Below are positions 54,401 through 62,856 of a DNA stretch of 64,000 nt, piece by piece. The notes below the pieces were generated by a model. It saw only the letters and a list, made by a program, of their open reading frames with translations, ran no database searches and was not told the origin of the DNA. Origin of the DNA: Parapedobacter sp964613725 (GTDB lineage: Bacteria > Bacteroidota > Bacteroidia > Sphingobacteriales > Sphingobacteriaceae). Position numbers and translations under genes: made by a program. The DNA is taken from assembly GCA_964613725.1 (NCBI GenBank), contig CAZTJY010000002.1:1-64000 (forward strand). The letters are read 5' to 3'. Every line of letters starts with the position of its first letter. Positions within the stretch are counted from its first letter, which is position 1.

Positions 54401-55117
54401 GGTAACGATATTGTAGCCACCCACGGTGTCTTCGGCCCGCAGGTTAGAACGACCCATGATACCGGGGATACCCTCGAAATCGTATTCACGGTTCAGGTGG
54501 CCGTGGCCGCAGAAAAAGAGTTGCACATTGCGCATCTTTACACGGTCGAGCGCTTCGAACCAGTTGTTGAGCGACGAGTCTTGCGGGTAATGGTTTACAT
54601 AGATGAGCGGCATATCCACATCGGGATGTGCCGCGAAGAGGGAGTCCATCCACACCAGGTTTTCGCGGGGCACCTGGCCTGGGCTCATGCGCATGTTGGG
54701 GCCCGAGTTCGTACCCACGAAGAAGTACCCTTTGTGCACGAAGGCGAACGTTTCGCCGCCGAAAACCTCGCGGAAGCTGTTGCCCCCGCTTTCGGACCAA
54801 TTGGTGTCGTGGTTGCCCGGAATAACATACCAAGGGATGGCGAGACTATCCAAGATTTGTTTGGCTAACCGTAGCTCCTCATCCGAACCGAACTCAGTGA
54901 CGTCGCCCGACAGGATGACGAAGTCGAGGTCGGTATTGGCATTGATGTCGGCTACCGTGCGCCGCAGGTCATTCGCACCGGTGGTGCTGCCCACATGCGT
55001 ATCGGTGACGTGCGCAAATTGGAAGGGCTGGGCATGTACGACTAGCGCCGTAAAGAACACCAGCACCTTCAATAGCGCCATCGGTTTTAATAGGTAAAAG
55101 GGTTTTTTAGCCGTCAT
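51497..55117 (-). CDS. Metallophosphoesterase / PQQ-type beta-propeller / GH9 fusion protein
   Basis: A single 1206-residue exported polypeptide (start ATG 55117, signal to VVHAQ). (1) Residues 33-265: calcineurin-like phosphoesterase with all metal motifs, DTH (Asp39, His41), SGDVTEFG, PGNHD, VNHYP and FCGHGHLN. (2) About 295-640: PQQ-like beta-propeller whose blades carry YALDAQTGRKAWAFQTGG and IYGLDAETGKERWQYATE. (3) About 640-735: cellulase N-terminal Ig-like domain (IRINQLGYTPQGIKIAVL). (4) About 745-1200: GH9 catalytic domain with GGWHDASD (Asp778, Asp781) and acid Glu1178 in DYSTNEPTMDGTA. All three active or binding parts look intact. Gap to MurQ is 119 bp. See findings for possible roles. 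Confidence 0.88.
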   Translation of the reverse strand: MTAKKPFYLLKPMALLKVLVFFTALVVHAQPFQFAHVTDTHVGSTTGANDLRRTVADINANTDLDFVILSGDVTEFGSDEELRLAKQILDSLAIPWYVIPGNHDTNWSESGGNSFREVFGGETFAFVHKGYFFVGTNSGPNMRMSPGQVPRENLVWMDSLFAAHPDVDMPLIYVNHYPQDSSLNNWFEALDRVKMRNVQLFFCGHGHLNREYDFEGIPGIMGRSNLRAEDTVGGYNIVTIGNGQATYQERNPGVGTQTAWATIPLVNHHFKSERRYYHRPSYDVNTRHAAVREVWSFQDDSDIGAGLAAYKQLVITANTDGQVYALDAQTGRKAWAFQTGGKVYSTPAVWKDYVVVGSTDRHIYGLDAETGKERWQYATEKAVLGSPLVHKGVAYIGASDGVFRAIDIKSGQLRWSFDAVKGYVSGKPLLYDNTLYFGSWGNGFYALDPTDGHLKWEWSNGASSRMLSPAACYPVGANGRVFIVAPDRYMTALDARTGAEVWRKKIDSIRVRESMGLSEDGKLVYVKTMDGQVLGISTTADSMQIDWRSALQLPYELTPSAIAASNGQVFVPSHSGLVSGLDAASGGVAWQYKLSNAMVNPMLPLNKQRLVASTMDGKVVCLAYGDLEKRAWIRINQLGYTPQGIKIAVLGSKGKQRFRRFSLIDAHTGETTYTARTGKDFGAYGPFRTSYRLDFSAHADTGTYYLEVDGARSPKFRIAADVYDGAADFALRYMRQQRTLFNPFLQDSCHTHDGFTLYAAAAGLPDSTHIDVAGGWHDASDYLQYSTTSANATYHLLAAYRDFPDVFEDDKQANGLKGSNGLADVLDEAKWGLDWLLKMHPEPQLLFNQIADDRDHAGMRMPGEDDFYGRGYERPVYFVSGEPQQRGKFMNNTTGTSSTAAKFTSAFNLGSTIFQPINPAYAQLLRGKATTAYDFANIKPGVTQTASVKSPYIYAEDNWVDDMALAAATQWQATGEGHFLQEALSYAKQEHVTPWMANDTAAHYQWYPFINLGHRELAQHLEGSQRDEVIDYYRQGIEQVWARAGQNAFYRGVPFIWCSNNLTTAFAIQCQWYRELAHDDTYAQLEQANFDWLFGCNPWGTSMVYGLPAWGDTPTDPHSAFTHQENFPIDGGLVDGPVFGSIFNNLIGIRLTKPDAHAPFQSDLAVYHDDYGDYSTNEPTMDGTASLVYLLAAKEQQAREEARREK

Positions 55118-55155
55118 GTTATGCAGGCACACTTGCGACTCATGCTATGCTAGCC

Positions 55156-56025
55156 TTATTTCGCTGTAAACTGCCTAATGCTTGCCACGGGCACTTCCGT
55201 GCGGTTACCTGCGAGGAAGTGGTGGTATACCCGGCCCACATAGCCCGTCCACCAATCCGAAAAGTCGCGCATTTCGCCGCTTGCCGTATTCAGCAGTTGC
55301 AGGCTACCCTCATCGTTGCCATTGGGCCCAATTAGTCGGATACGGTAATCCACGCGGGCGTAGCCCGACGAAATCTCTATTGTTTTGTTCACTACAATCG
55401 GTTCCCAACCCGTAGCTTCGCCGAAAGCCACCGGGCTTCCCAAATTCTGCCATTCGCTCTTCGCTCCCGTTTCATTATCGGTAACATACTGGAACTGATA
55501 CTGCATTTTCAATGGCGTGGGCTCACCCGGTTTTTCATACAGCAAGTTATAGAACTTCACCCAGGCGGTGGTACCTGTATGTTCAGTAGTAATGGTGGGG
55601 TAGGGCGCCTCATTGTCGATGATGATCGGCGGTTCGTCAAAGTCATGTATAATTACATTATGTTTGCCGCCGGGCAGCTCGATGTCGCGGTCGTACACCA
55701 ACGTCAGGTCGCCCACAGCCCCCCGGTACAGCTTCAGGTTTACCGTTCCCGCCTCGGTGGCAAAGAATCGGCCCACGGCACCACTTGGAACGGCGTTGTA
55801 GGTAGCAAGGGGGGTAGTCTCATTGGTCAGCACCTGGCCATTCAGTTCTACTTTGTTGATATTGTTTGCCGTTCCGGTTGTGGTAGGCACCATGTAGTGC
55901 AACTGGAACTGTGCCGTGGTCGCATCGTCGATTGGGGTAGTGTCGTACTCCACCACATGTTTCTCACAAGCCGTGAAAGCCACGATGGCGACGAGGGCCC
56001 CTATTATCTTATTGAATCGGTTCAT
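55156..56025 (-). CDS. Surface lipoprotein downstream of SusD, unknown family
   Basis: A 289-residue lipoprotein from ATG 56025 (lipobox AFTAC, Cys20). Two beta domains are suggested: NKVELNGQVLTNETTPLATY with LKLYRGAVGDLTLVYDRDIE in the first, and GTTAWVKFYNLLYEKPGEPT in the second. It resembles DUF4397/SusE-position binding proteins, but no family is certain. It lies 27 bp after SusD and 38 bp before the fusion gene, so it is probably the surface glycan-binding protein of this locus. Confidence 0.65.
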   Translation of the reverse strand: MNRFNKIIGALVAIVAFTACEKHVVEYDTTPIDDATTAQFQLHYMVPTTTGTANNINKVELNGQVLTNETTPLATYNAVPSGAVGRFFATEAGTVNLKLYRGAVGDLTLVYDRDIELPGGKHNVIIHDFDEPPIIIDNEAPYPTITTEHTGTTAWVKFYNLLYEKPGEPTPLKMQYQFQYVTDNETGAKSEWQNLGSPVAFGEATGWEPIVVNKTIEISSGYARVDYRIRLIGPNGNDEGSLQLLNTASGEMRDFSDWWTGYVGRVYHHFLAGNRTEVPVASIRQFTAK

Positions 56026-56052
56026 AACGTTTACCATTTACAGTTTCAAAAC

Positions 56053-57927
56053 TTAATTCGTGGGCATATCGCCGGGGTACGCAAACCAAGGTATCGAGGT
56101 TTGGTAATTATCGGCCGTGCCCGGTATGGGTTTCAGTGTTTCGAGCGACTCGAGGTTCCACATATACTCCGAGTTGTAGCGCGGACGCAGGCGGTAGCTT
56201 GGCGAGCCTGCGTTCTGGATGGCGTATGCACTTTTACGGCCCTGCACCTGTGCGGGCGCCATGTATAAGCCCTTATATACCTTGGTGGGGTCGGTATCCC
56301 ATTTTTGTTCCAGTAGTGCTTGTATCCAACCGTTGCCATTGCTTGGGTAGTCGCCCGTATATTCAATATCGTAGTGGTATTTGCGCATATCCACCCACGC
56401 TTCGGGAGCGCCCCAAGGGTACAGGGCCACCCATTTTTGCATCATAATGTGCGAGAGGGAGAAGTCTGCCATGCTCAAGCCGCCTACATATGGACCGTTA
56501 AGGTATTCCTCGCCCAGTTCGTTAAAGAGGCCTTCCTCAATCTTGTCGCCGCCAGTGGGGCTGCCTTCCCGGCCGGTATAGATGTATTGGGCCGACGTTT
56601 CCATATCGCCACGTACGCCATTCTTGAAGGCCTCAAAGGCCTGTGCCTGTTGCCCCAGTTTCCAGTAGGTTTCCGCCACGCAGAACTGGATTTCAGCATA
56701 GGTGGTGAGGATGTAGGGCGCGTCATCACGGTAAAGCCATCGGCCAATGCCGTCATGTTCGGCACCCTGCCATGTCGCTGTAGCCTCCCGACCGTAGTAG
56801 TTGGGTGCGGTACCAATGGGCCCTGAGCGCCCGGTAAAGCTGCCGCCATAGTATCGATACGCTTTTACGCTATCCGCATCATCAAGATTGAGGTATGTAG
56901 GATTGCTCGTCGTTGACAGCTTCACCGTTACCCGGGGGTCGAAATGCCCGGGTTGGTCCATCAGCGTATCGGTGATGATCTGTTTGTCGGCCAGCCGGTA
57001 GGGGTGGTAATCGTTGCCCTCCAAGCGGGTTTTGTCGCCGGTGGCCTGGTCATATTCAGGCACCGTGCCCGTCATCACCTGGACTGCATACTCATGCTGG
57101 AAATAGTCCCAGTTGAAGTTGTTGCGCGAGGTGCCCCAGAAGTTGTTATATCCGCTGTAGGGGGCCGATTGGGAGCCACCCGCGATGGAAACTGTGGCAT
57201 CGTCAGCCGGACTTTGGAACGATTTGCCCGCTGCGTCGACCAGCTCCTGTGCATAGTCCGAAGTGAAATTCGTCTTGTTGGTGAGCGACGCCAGGTTACG
57301 CACAATCACTGCATAGGCAAACTTAATCCATTTGGACTTATCACCTTTGTAGATGAAGTCGTTGTCGCTGATGTTAGAACCGTAGTTGTTGTCGTCCTGG
57401 CGCTCCAGCAGTTCGATGGCTTCGTAGGCCCATGCCCGCACCTGGTCGTACACCGCATCCTGGTAGTCGTAGTCGTGCGAGAGTAGTCCCGGCACGAAAG
57501 CATCGGTCATCGGCACTTCGCCGTGCACCTTGGTGAGCATGTCCCAGCTGAATGCTTTCATGGCCAAGCCAATGCCTGCTAGTGTCCAATGCTCTTCTTC
57601 CATCGATTGGTTGATGAGGTTTTGGAGATTCATCCCCTGGTTCCAATACACTACCCGCCAAATCTCACCACCGGCATCGCTACCCAGGCTGTAATAATGA
57701 TTGGCGAAAGAGGTATAACTCGTTGTTCCCATCATTTGGGTCATCGGGCCCAGAGCGCGGATATCCCAATAGATGCCCTGGTATTGCTGGGTGATGTTTG
57801 CCAGGTAGAGGAACCCATCCACTTCCGCGGGAGCATCTACGTTATGGTTCACATCCAGGTATTTCTCGCATCCACCCAAGAGGAGAAGCAACGGAAATAT
57901 GTATATGAATAGCTTTTTCATTGTCAT
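56053..57927 (-). CDS. susD: SusD/RagB-family lipoprotein (SusD-like 2 type)
   Basis: A 624-residue lipoprotein (lipobox LLGGC, Cys20; ATG 57921 also possible). It belongs to the longer SusD class with N-terminal YLDVNHNVDAPAEVDGFLYL and C-terminal LSLSHIMMQKWVALYPWGAP with EAWVDMRKYH, rather than the shorter RRIELAFEGHRW class in the two other loci. It follows SusC by 9 bp. It is the substrate lid of that transporter. Confidence 0.9.
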   Translation of the reverse strand: MTMKKLFIYIFPLLLLLGGCEKYLDVNHNVDAPAEVDGFLYLANITQQYQGIYWDIRALGPMTQMMGTTSYTSFANHYYSLGSDAGGEIWRVVYWNQGMNLQNLINQSMEEEHWTLAGIGLAMKAFSWDMLTKVHGEVPMTDAFVPGLLSHDYDYQDAVYDQVRAWAYEAIELLERQDDNNYGSNISDNDFIYKGDKSKWIKFAYAVIVRNLASLTNKTNFTSDYAQELVDAAGKSFQSPADDATVSIAGGSQSAPYSGYNNFWGTSRNNFNWDYFQHEYAVQVMTGTVPEYDQATGDKTRLEGNDYHPYRLADKQIITDTLMDQPGHFDPRVTVKLSTTSNPTYLNLDDADSVKAYRYYGGSFTGRSGPIGTAPNYYGREATATWQGAEHDGIGRWLYRDDAPYILTTYAEIQFCVAETYWKLGQQAQAFEAFKNGVRGDMETSAQYIYTGREGSPTGGDKIEEGLFNELGEEYLNGPYVGGLSMADFSLSHIMMQKWVALYPWGAPEAWVDMRKYHYDIEYTGDYPSNGNGWIQALLEQKWDTDPTKVYKGLYMAPAQVQGRKSAYAIQNAGSPSYRLRPRYNSEYMWNLESLETLKPIPGTADNYQTSIPWFAYPGDMPTN

Positions 57928-57936
57928 TCTTTTTTT

Positions 57937-60900
57937 TTAGTTCAACACCAAACTGACCCCAAATGTAATCCCGCGCGGGTTGGGCATCGACCATACGTCA
58001 TACCCTTCGCCACCCGTACCGCCCGCCGCGGCGGAGACGGTGTTGCCCACCGCGTCGATGCCGGAGTAGTTGGTCCAGGTCAGCAGGTCGTTCCCTACCA
58101 CGAATACGTCCAGCCCGTTTACAATGCGGGTACGGCTCAACAACGATGCCGGTATGCGGTACGAAAGGCGCAGTTCCTGCAAACGCAGGTAGTTCACGTC
58201 TGATTCGAGCCAGTCTTCATCGTTCCCGATATACACGGTGGTGCCGTATACGCGGTAGTCGGTTACGATGTTGTTCCGAGTGGGGTTGGCCGAGTTTTCG
58301 TTGCCGTCGCGCAGCACCCCTTCAAAGATGTGCGGCCCGCTTTCACGCAGTGCGACCGACTCCCAACTGGTGCCGCTATTCATCATAGCGCGCTTGGTGC
58401 CGTTTACCACGGTGGCCCCTACGCGGCCAGCAAACAGGGCCGATAGGCGGAAGTCTTTAAACCGCAGGCTGGTGGTGATGCCGAAGCGGAGATCCGGTTC
58501 GCGGTCGCCCACCACCGACCATACCGGGCTCACCAGGGGTAACCCGGTCGACGGGTCGATGAGGATGTCGCCCCCGTCATTGCGTTCATAGGCCCTGCCC
58601 GTCAGCGTGGTGATGGGATGGCCCACCATGATGCCGTTCCGGAGGTTGCCCGAGTTCCAGGTATAGGGGTTATAGTATTCCGTTACGTTTTCGGGGAGGT
58701 AGAGTACTTCCGAGCCGCCATGCGACGCATTGAAGCCCACGTTCCAGGTCAGCCCATTGGGGTTACGCACGATGTCGCCGTCGATGTGCGCTTCCCAGCC
58801 CCAGGTTTTGAACGATCCCACGTTCATCGTGTTCAGCACGAATCCGGTGGCGTAGCTCAAGCGGAAGCCCTTCACAATCTGGTCTTCGTTGCGTGTAGCG
58901 AAATAGGTGAAACTCGCATTCAGCCGGCTATTGAAGAGCTGGATGTCTAGTCCAGCCTCATGGGCGGTAGTCATCTCCGGCCGCAGGTTGGGGTTTGGGC
59001 CGGTAAAACCGTACTTGAACCCGCCGCCCGTCAATTCGGTAGCCTCCAACTGGGGGTCGATCTCCAAGGGGCCAGCATCCTTGCCCACCTGTGCCAGCGA
59101 GCCGCGCAGCTTCAAGTAATTGATGGCCTCGATGGACTTCATAAAGGGCAGGTCAGACACAATGAGCGATCCCTCGATGGAGGGGTAGAAATAACGGTTG
59201 TTGTCTTTCGGTAGCGTAGACGACCAATCGTTCCTTGCCCGCAAGGTAATGAATGCCAGGTTATTGTATCCGAATTCGAACTGTCCTGAAAACGCCTGTA
59301 TACGCCGTTTCGTATTGCGCTGCGAGGAGGTTTGCGTAGCCGGGTCGGTGTTGTTGATCGATTGGAAATCGGGCACCACGAAACGCGTACCGTAGGTCGC
59401 TTGCCGGGTTACACCATTTTCCAACTGGTGGTAGCCCACTTGTCCGGAAAAGGAGAACTTGTCTTCGAAAAAGCTGTTGTTGTAGCCCGCCAGAATGTTG
59501 ATGGTGGGGTCGGAGAAGTTGGCCTGTATCAAATTATACTGCCCCACACCGGCGTTATTGGCTTGATAATAGGGGTGGTGCGAAGTCTCGAAGGTCTGCA
59601 TGCCCACGTCCCAGCCGACCTGCCCCCGGATAAAAGTGTTCTTCACTGGCGTCAGATTGAGCGCCACATTGGTAAGGAAACGGTCAGATTTATCGAAGTA
59701 CTTGTTCTTGTTCAGCATGAACAAGGGGTTCAGCAGGTCGGTGTCGAGGTAATAGTCGGCCACCCGCATGTGGCTGCCATCGGCATCGAGGTAGTTGAGC
59801 ATGTTATCCACCACGGGCCACAGCATGGCGCGGTGCAATGGGCCGTCCGTGCCACGGAGCACCTTTTGGTTGCCGGTACGGGTGTATTGCATACTGCCTT
59901 CGAACTTCAGCCAGTCGGTAATCTCGGCCTGACCGGCCAAGCTCAGGTTGGTCCGGTTGTAGTCGGTAGTCTTGATTACCCCCTCTTGCCCCAGATAGGA
60001 GAAGCCAGCCCGCATGGTGGCCCGGTCGTTTCCCGCATCCACCGACACGTTGTGTTTATTTGTGTAACCCGTTTGGAGCACGGCAGCAATGTTGTCGTAG
60101 ATGGGCACGCCTTCGGGGTAGAGCCCGCCATATTTACCTTGGTAGTAATAGTTGGTGGTGCCATAGTATCCGTTGGCGTATTTATCCTGCATCTCCGGAT
60201 AGCCGTAGGCCTTGTCAAATTTAAAAGAATTGCTGTACGTTATCCGTCCTTTGCCGGCGGTGCCTTTTTTGGTGGTGATGATGATGGCCCCATTGGAGGC
60301 GTCAGAACCGTACAGCGCAGCAGCGGCCGCTCCTTTCAATACCGTAATGGACTCGATGTCTTCGGGGTTGAAGTCGTTGCCCCGCGAGGAGAAGTCGAGG
60401 TTACGTACGGAGTACGAATCGCCACCCGCGCCCGCCATATTGATCGGGTCGAACGTACTGTTGTTCATGGGCACGCCATCTACCACATACAGGGGCTGGT
60501 TATTGCCCGATATGGAAGTGATGTTGCGCAGCACCACGGTAGTAGAAGCGCCCGGTGCGCCGCTCGTGGACGTGACGTTCAATCCCGGCACGCGGCCTGC
60601 CAGTGCGGTGATGAAAGCATCGCGCCCCGATTCGCTGATCGTACTGCCATCGATGTGTTGTACCGATGAGCCGATGGCTCGACCGGTACGCTTCATGCCG
60701 AATTCGGCAGTTACCTCCACTTCACCCAAATCGCGTACACTGGGCACCATGGTAATGGCTAGCGTCGTACGCGTACCAATTGGCACCGTTTGCGTTTCAA
60801 AGCCCACGGCGGTAAAAACGAGTGAGCCTGTTTCCGGTGCGTTGATGGTAAAATTGCCGTTGCCGTTAGTAGACGTTTGGGTAGGTGTCTCTGCCACCCG

Positions 60901-61035
60901 GACTGTCACGCCAGAAAGGCGTTCGTTCGCTTGGTCATACACCGTACCGGAAATCGTTCTGGTTTGTGCATAGCCCATGGCCACGCAACACAAGAACAAA
61001 AAGGTAAGTGTAGACTTCAGGTTTTGCTTTTTCAC
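57937..61035 (-). CDS. susC: SusC/RagA TonB-dependent transporter
   Basis: A 1032-residue transporter; GTG 61035 (VKKQNLKSTLTFLF) is preferred because the upstream codons of the frame are not signal-like. Signal to about residue 23 (GYAQ), CarboxypepD_reg-like domain (about 26-105), EVEVTAEFGMKRTGRAIGSS before the plug, KGAAAAALYGSDASNGAIII, then the barrel with end RGITFGVSLVLN. The STN domain is absent, so it is not coupled to a FecR. It pairs with the SusD 9 bp downstream to import what the NamZ-like and GH9 enzymes release. Confidence 0.92.
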   Translation of the reverse strand: MKKQNLKSTLTFLFLCCVAMGYAQTRTISGTVYDQANERLSGVTVRVAETPTQTSTNGNGNFTINAPETGSLVFTAVGFETQTVPIGTRTTLAITMVPSVRDLGEVEVTAEFGMKRTGRAIGSSVQHIDGSTISESGRDAFITALAGRVPGLNVTSTSGAPGASTTVVLRNITSISGNNQPLYVVDGVPMNNSTFDPINMAGAGGDSYSVRNLDFSSRGNDFNPEDIESITVLKGAAAAALYGSDASNGAIIITTKKGTAGKGRITYSNSFKFDKAYGYPEMQDKYANGYYGTTNYYYQGKYGGLYPEGVPIYDNIAAVLQTGYTNKHNVSVDAGNDRATMRAGFSYLGQEGVIKTTDYNRTNLSLAGQAEITDWLKFEGSMQYTRTGNQKVLRGTDGPLHRAMLWPVVDNMLNYLDADGSHMRVADYYLDTDLLNPLFMLNKNKYFDKSDRFLTNVALNLTPVKNTFIRGQVGWDVGMQTFETSHHPYYQANNAGVGQYNLIQANFSDPTINILAGYNNSFFEDKFSFSGQVGYHQLENGVTRQATYGTRFVVPDFQSINNTDPATQTSSQRNTKRRIQAFSGQFEFGYNNLAFITLRARNDWSSTLPKDNNRYFYPSIEGSLIVSDLPFMKSIEAINYLKLRGSLAQVGKDAGPLEIDPQLEATELTGGGFKYGFTGPNPNLRPEMTTAHEAGLDIQLFNSRLNASFTYFATRNEDQIVKGFRLSYATGFVLNTMNVGSFKTWGWEAHIDGDIVRNPNGLTWNVGFNASHGGSEVLYLPENVTEYYNPYTWNSGNLRNGIMVGHPITTLTGRAYERNDGGDILIDPSTGLPLVSPVWSVVGDREPDLRFGITTSLRFKDFRLSALFAGRVGATVVNGTKRAMMNSGTSWESVALRESGPHIFEGVLRDGNENSANPTRNNIVTDYRVYGTTVYIGNDEDWLESDVNYLRLQELRLSYRIPASLLSRTRIVNGLDVFVVGNDLLTWTNYSGIDAVGNTVSAAAGGTGGEGYDVWSMPNPRGITFGVSLVLN

Positions 61036-61304
61036 ATTAACACAATTTAAGTTAAACAATTAAAGTAATAATTGGCCTCTGTCTCCTACACATTTGCACA
61101 AGTGACAAAACATTACACAATAATAGGAAATAGTTTATAAAATTATGCATGTTTATGCCGTTTTTTTCTTACAAACAGCAATATCCTTCTTATTATAATA
61201 CGTTTTGCCGGTTGTAACATTGCTTTTTTGCGATTTTTTGGGAGATTATCCGCATTGTCACCAATGCGCTTATATAAAGTGTTCGACAAGTGAGCTTAAT
61301 CGGC
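61036..61304. other. AT-rich leader/promoter region of the SusC operon
   Basis: About 270 bases between NamZ and SusC. It holds one TGCATGTTT (61146-61154), a motif repeated before NamZ, and long A/T runs. No exact TAnnTTTG was found on the minus strand, so the promoter may be an activator-dependent one. Confidence 0.45.
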
Positions 61305-62558
61305 TCATTCAAAATCCGCGTACAACAAATATTGCTTACGCATGACTTTGTATGCGGCCAAATCAGCCGCCCACGATTCACGAATCTCGGCTTCGCTCTG
61401 CCCGGCTATAATCTGCTTGCGCAGTTCGTCGGTGCCGGCCAGCTTGTCGAAAAACTCGGGGCGCGAGAAGAACGTATCTTTGAATGGCGCCTTCTCGTAG
61501 AAATCGATCAAGTACTTCAGTGTAAAAGTCTGCTCATGTGGCTCCAAACCTCGGAGGTCCAAACCATAGCATTCGTTGCCCTGCTGCTCTACATGGGCAG
61601 CCATGCCGGGGCGCGTGCCGGGTATGAACGTGAAGTCGCCGAAGACCGGATTGGGATAGCCCAATACCTGGAAGGGCCAGTCCGTGCCGCGGCCCACGCT
61701 GATGTCGGTACCCTCAAACAGACATAACGACATATATAGACGCACCGAGAGCGGATTGGGCAGGCTGGGCGAGGGGATAACCGGCAGCTCGTACGAAGTG
61801 CTATGGTCGTAGTTCTGCACCGTGATGACTTCGAGGTCGCACTGCGCACCGCCATCGAGCCATCCTTCGCCATTGATCATCTTGGCCAATTCGCCCACGG
61901 TGAGGCCATGGATCATGGCTATCTCATGGTAACTTACGTTCGACTTGAATTTGTCGTCTTTACGCACCGGACCATCCACTTGGTCGCCATTGGGGTTGGG
62001 GCGATCCAATACAATCAATTTCGTTCCGTTGTTCACACACAGCTGCATCACGCGGTGCATGGATGTGATATAAGTATAAAACCGCGCACCGACGTCTTGC
62101 AAGTCAAATAGCATCACATCCACGGCGGCGACGATGGAGTCGGCCTTTTCGTTCTTGCCGTACAGCGAGTACAGCGGCAGGCCGGTTTCCTCATCGACAT
62201 CATTCGAAACCTTCTCTCCCCGCTCGATATTGCCGCGGAAGCCATGCTCTGGGGCAAAGGCAAACTGCAGGTCCACCCCTTCGTCTAGCAACACATCCAC
62301 CAAGTGGCGGTCGCCCACAACGGAAGTCTGGTTACCCATCAAGCCTACCTTCTTGCCGGCAAGCAAAGGCAGGTAACGATCGAGTTGTTCGGCGCCAGTG
62401 CGGATGGCCTTATCATGGTCGATGGCATCGGCCGTATCGCTACTACCTTGCTGCGCGCTGCCGCCGCATGCCAATGCCACCATCATCAAAGGAAGCAATA
62501 CCAAAGCGAAGATCAATCTCTGTTTCGCGCTGCTTTTATTCGTCGTAAAGAAACCCAT
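61305..62558 (-). CDS. namZ: NamZ-like exo-beta-N-acetylmuramidase lipoprotein (DUF1343, GH171)
   Basis: A 417-residue lipoprotein (lipobox VALAC, Cys31). DUF1343 hallmarks: GKKVGLMGNQTSVVGDRHLV, FAPEHGFRGNIERGE with the conserved Glu, LPLYSLYG, FDLQDVGARFYTYITSM, LDRPNPNG, and CLFEGTDISVGRGTDWPFQ. Bacillus subtilis NamZ of this family removes terminal MurNAc from peptidoglycan fragments, and Tannerella homologues exist beside MurNAc transport genes. The lipobox places it in the periplasm or outer membrane. It starts the cluster and has an inverted-repeat motif upstream. Confidence 0.9.
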   Translation of the reverse strand: MGFFTTNKSSAKQRLIFALVLLPLMMVALACGGSAQQGSSDTADAIDHDKAIRTGAEQLDRYLPLLAGKKVGLMGNQTSVVGDRHLVDVLLDEGVDLQFAFAPEHGFRGNIERGEKVSNDVDEETGLPLYSLYGKNEKADSIVAAVDVMLFDLQDVGARFYTYITSMHRVMQLCVNNGTKLIVLDRPNPNGDQVDGPVRKDDKFKSNVSYHEIAMIHGLTVGELAKMINGEGWLDGGAQCDLEVITVQNYDHSTSYELPVIPSPSLPNPLSVRLYMSLCLFEGTDISVGRGTDWPFQVLGYPNPVFGDFTFIPGTRPGMAAHVEQQGNECYGLDLRGLEPHEQTFTLKYLIDFYEKAPFKDTFFSRPEFFDKLAGTDELRKQIIAGQSEAEIRESWAADLAAYKVMRKQYLLYADFE

Positions 62559-62797
62559 ACGTCAATTTTAAGGCCTATACTCAATTGGACATACAATGTT
62601 AGCGAATAATTTTTAAAACAGTGCATGTTTTTGCATGTTTTTTAAAAAAGACAATAAAACAAACATGCAAGCTAAGCAAGAATATTAAGCCTCAAAATTA
62701 CAATATGCTGTTTTACAGTAAAATGATTCAAGCTTCAATCATATCTGCATTCATCGATATTGCTACTTTATGCAATAATATACGGATTACCCGCAAC
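62559..62797. promoter_or_regulatory. NamZ upstream region with TGCATGTTT repeats
   Basis: TGCATGTTT occurs at 62622-62630 and 62632-62640 and inverted at 62661-62669. The outer pair TTGCATGTTT (62631-62640) and AAACATGCAA (62661-62670) forms a perfect 10-bp dyad. On the minus strand TAACATTG (62594-62601) is a fair -7 element. The repeats lie 30-75 bp upstream of it, so an activator site is likely. Confidence 0.5.
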
Positions 62798-62830
62798 AAA
62801 AAAGCCTGCATCCGCACACCGGATACAGGC
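62798..62830 (-). terminator. Intrinsic terminator of the SusD-like gene
   Basis: On the minus-strand transcript a hairpin of GCCTG-x-ATCC arms (62804-62830, one mismatched pair, seven-base loop) is followed by six U (62798-62803). It separates the partial SusD gene from the NamZ cluster. Confidence 0.85.
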
Positions 62831-62856
62831 TGTTCTATTTAGTAAATTAAAATCAA

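Noticed and set aside
59332..60669. 445-codon plus-strand frame within the SusC gene of the cell-wall locus
   Set aside because: It is antisense to the plug and barrel of SusC, without a promoter or recognisable domain.
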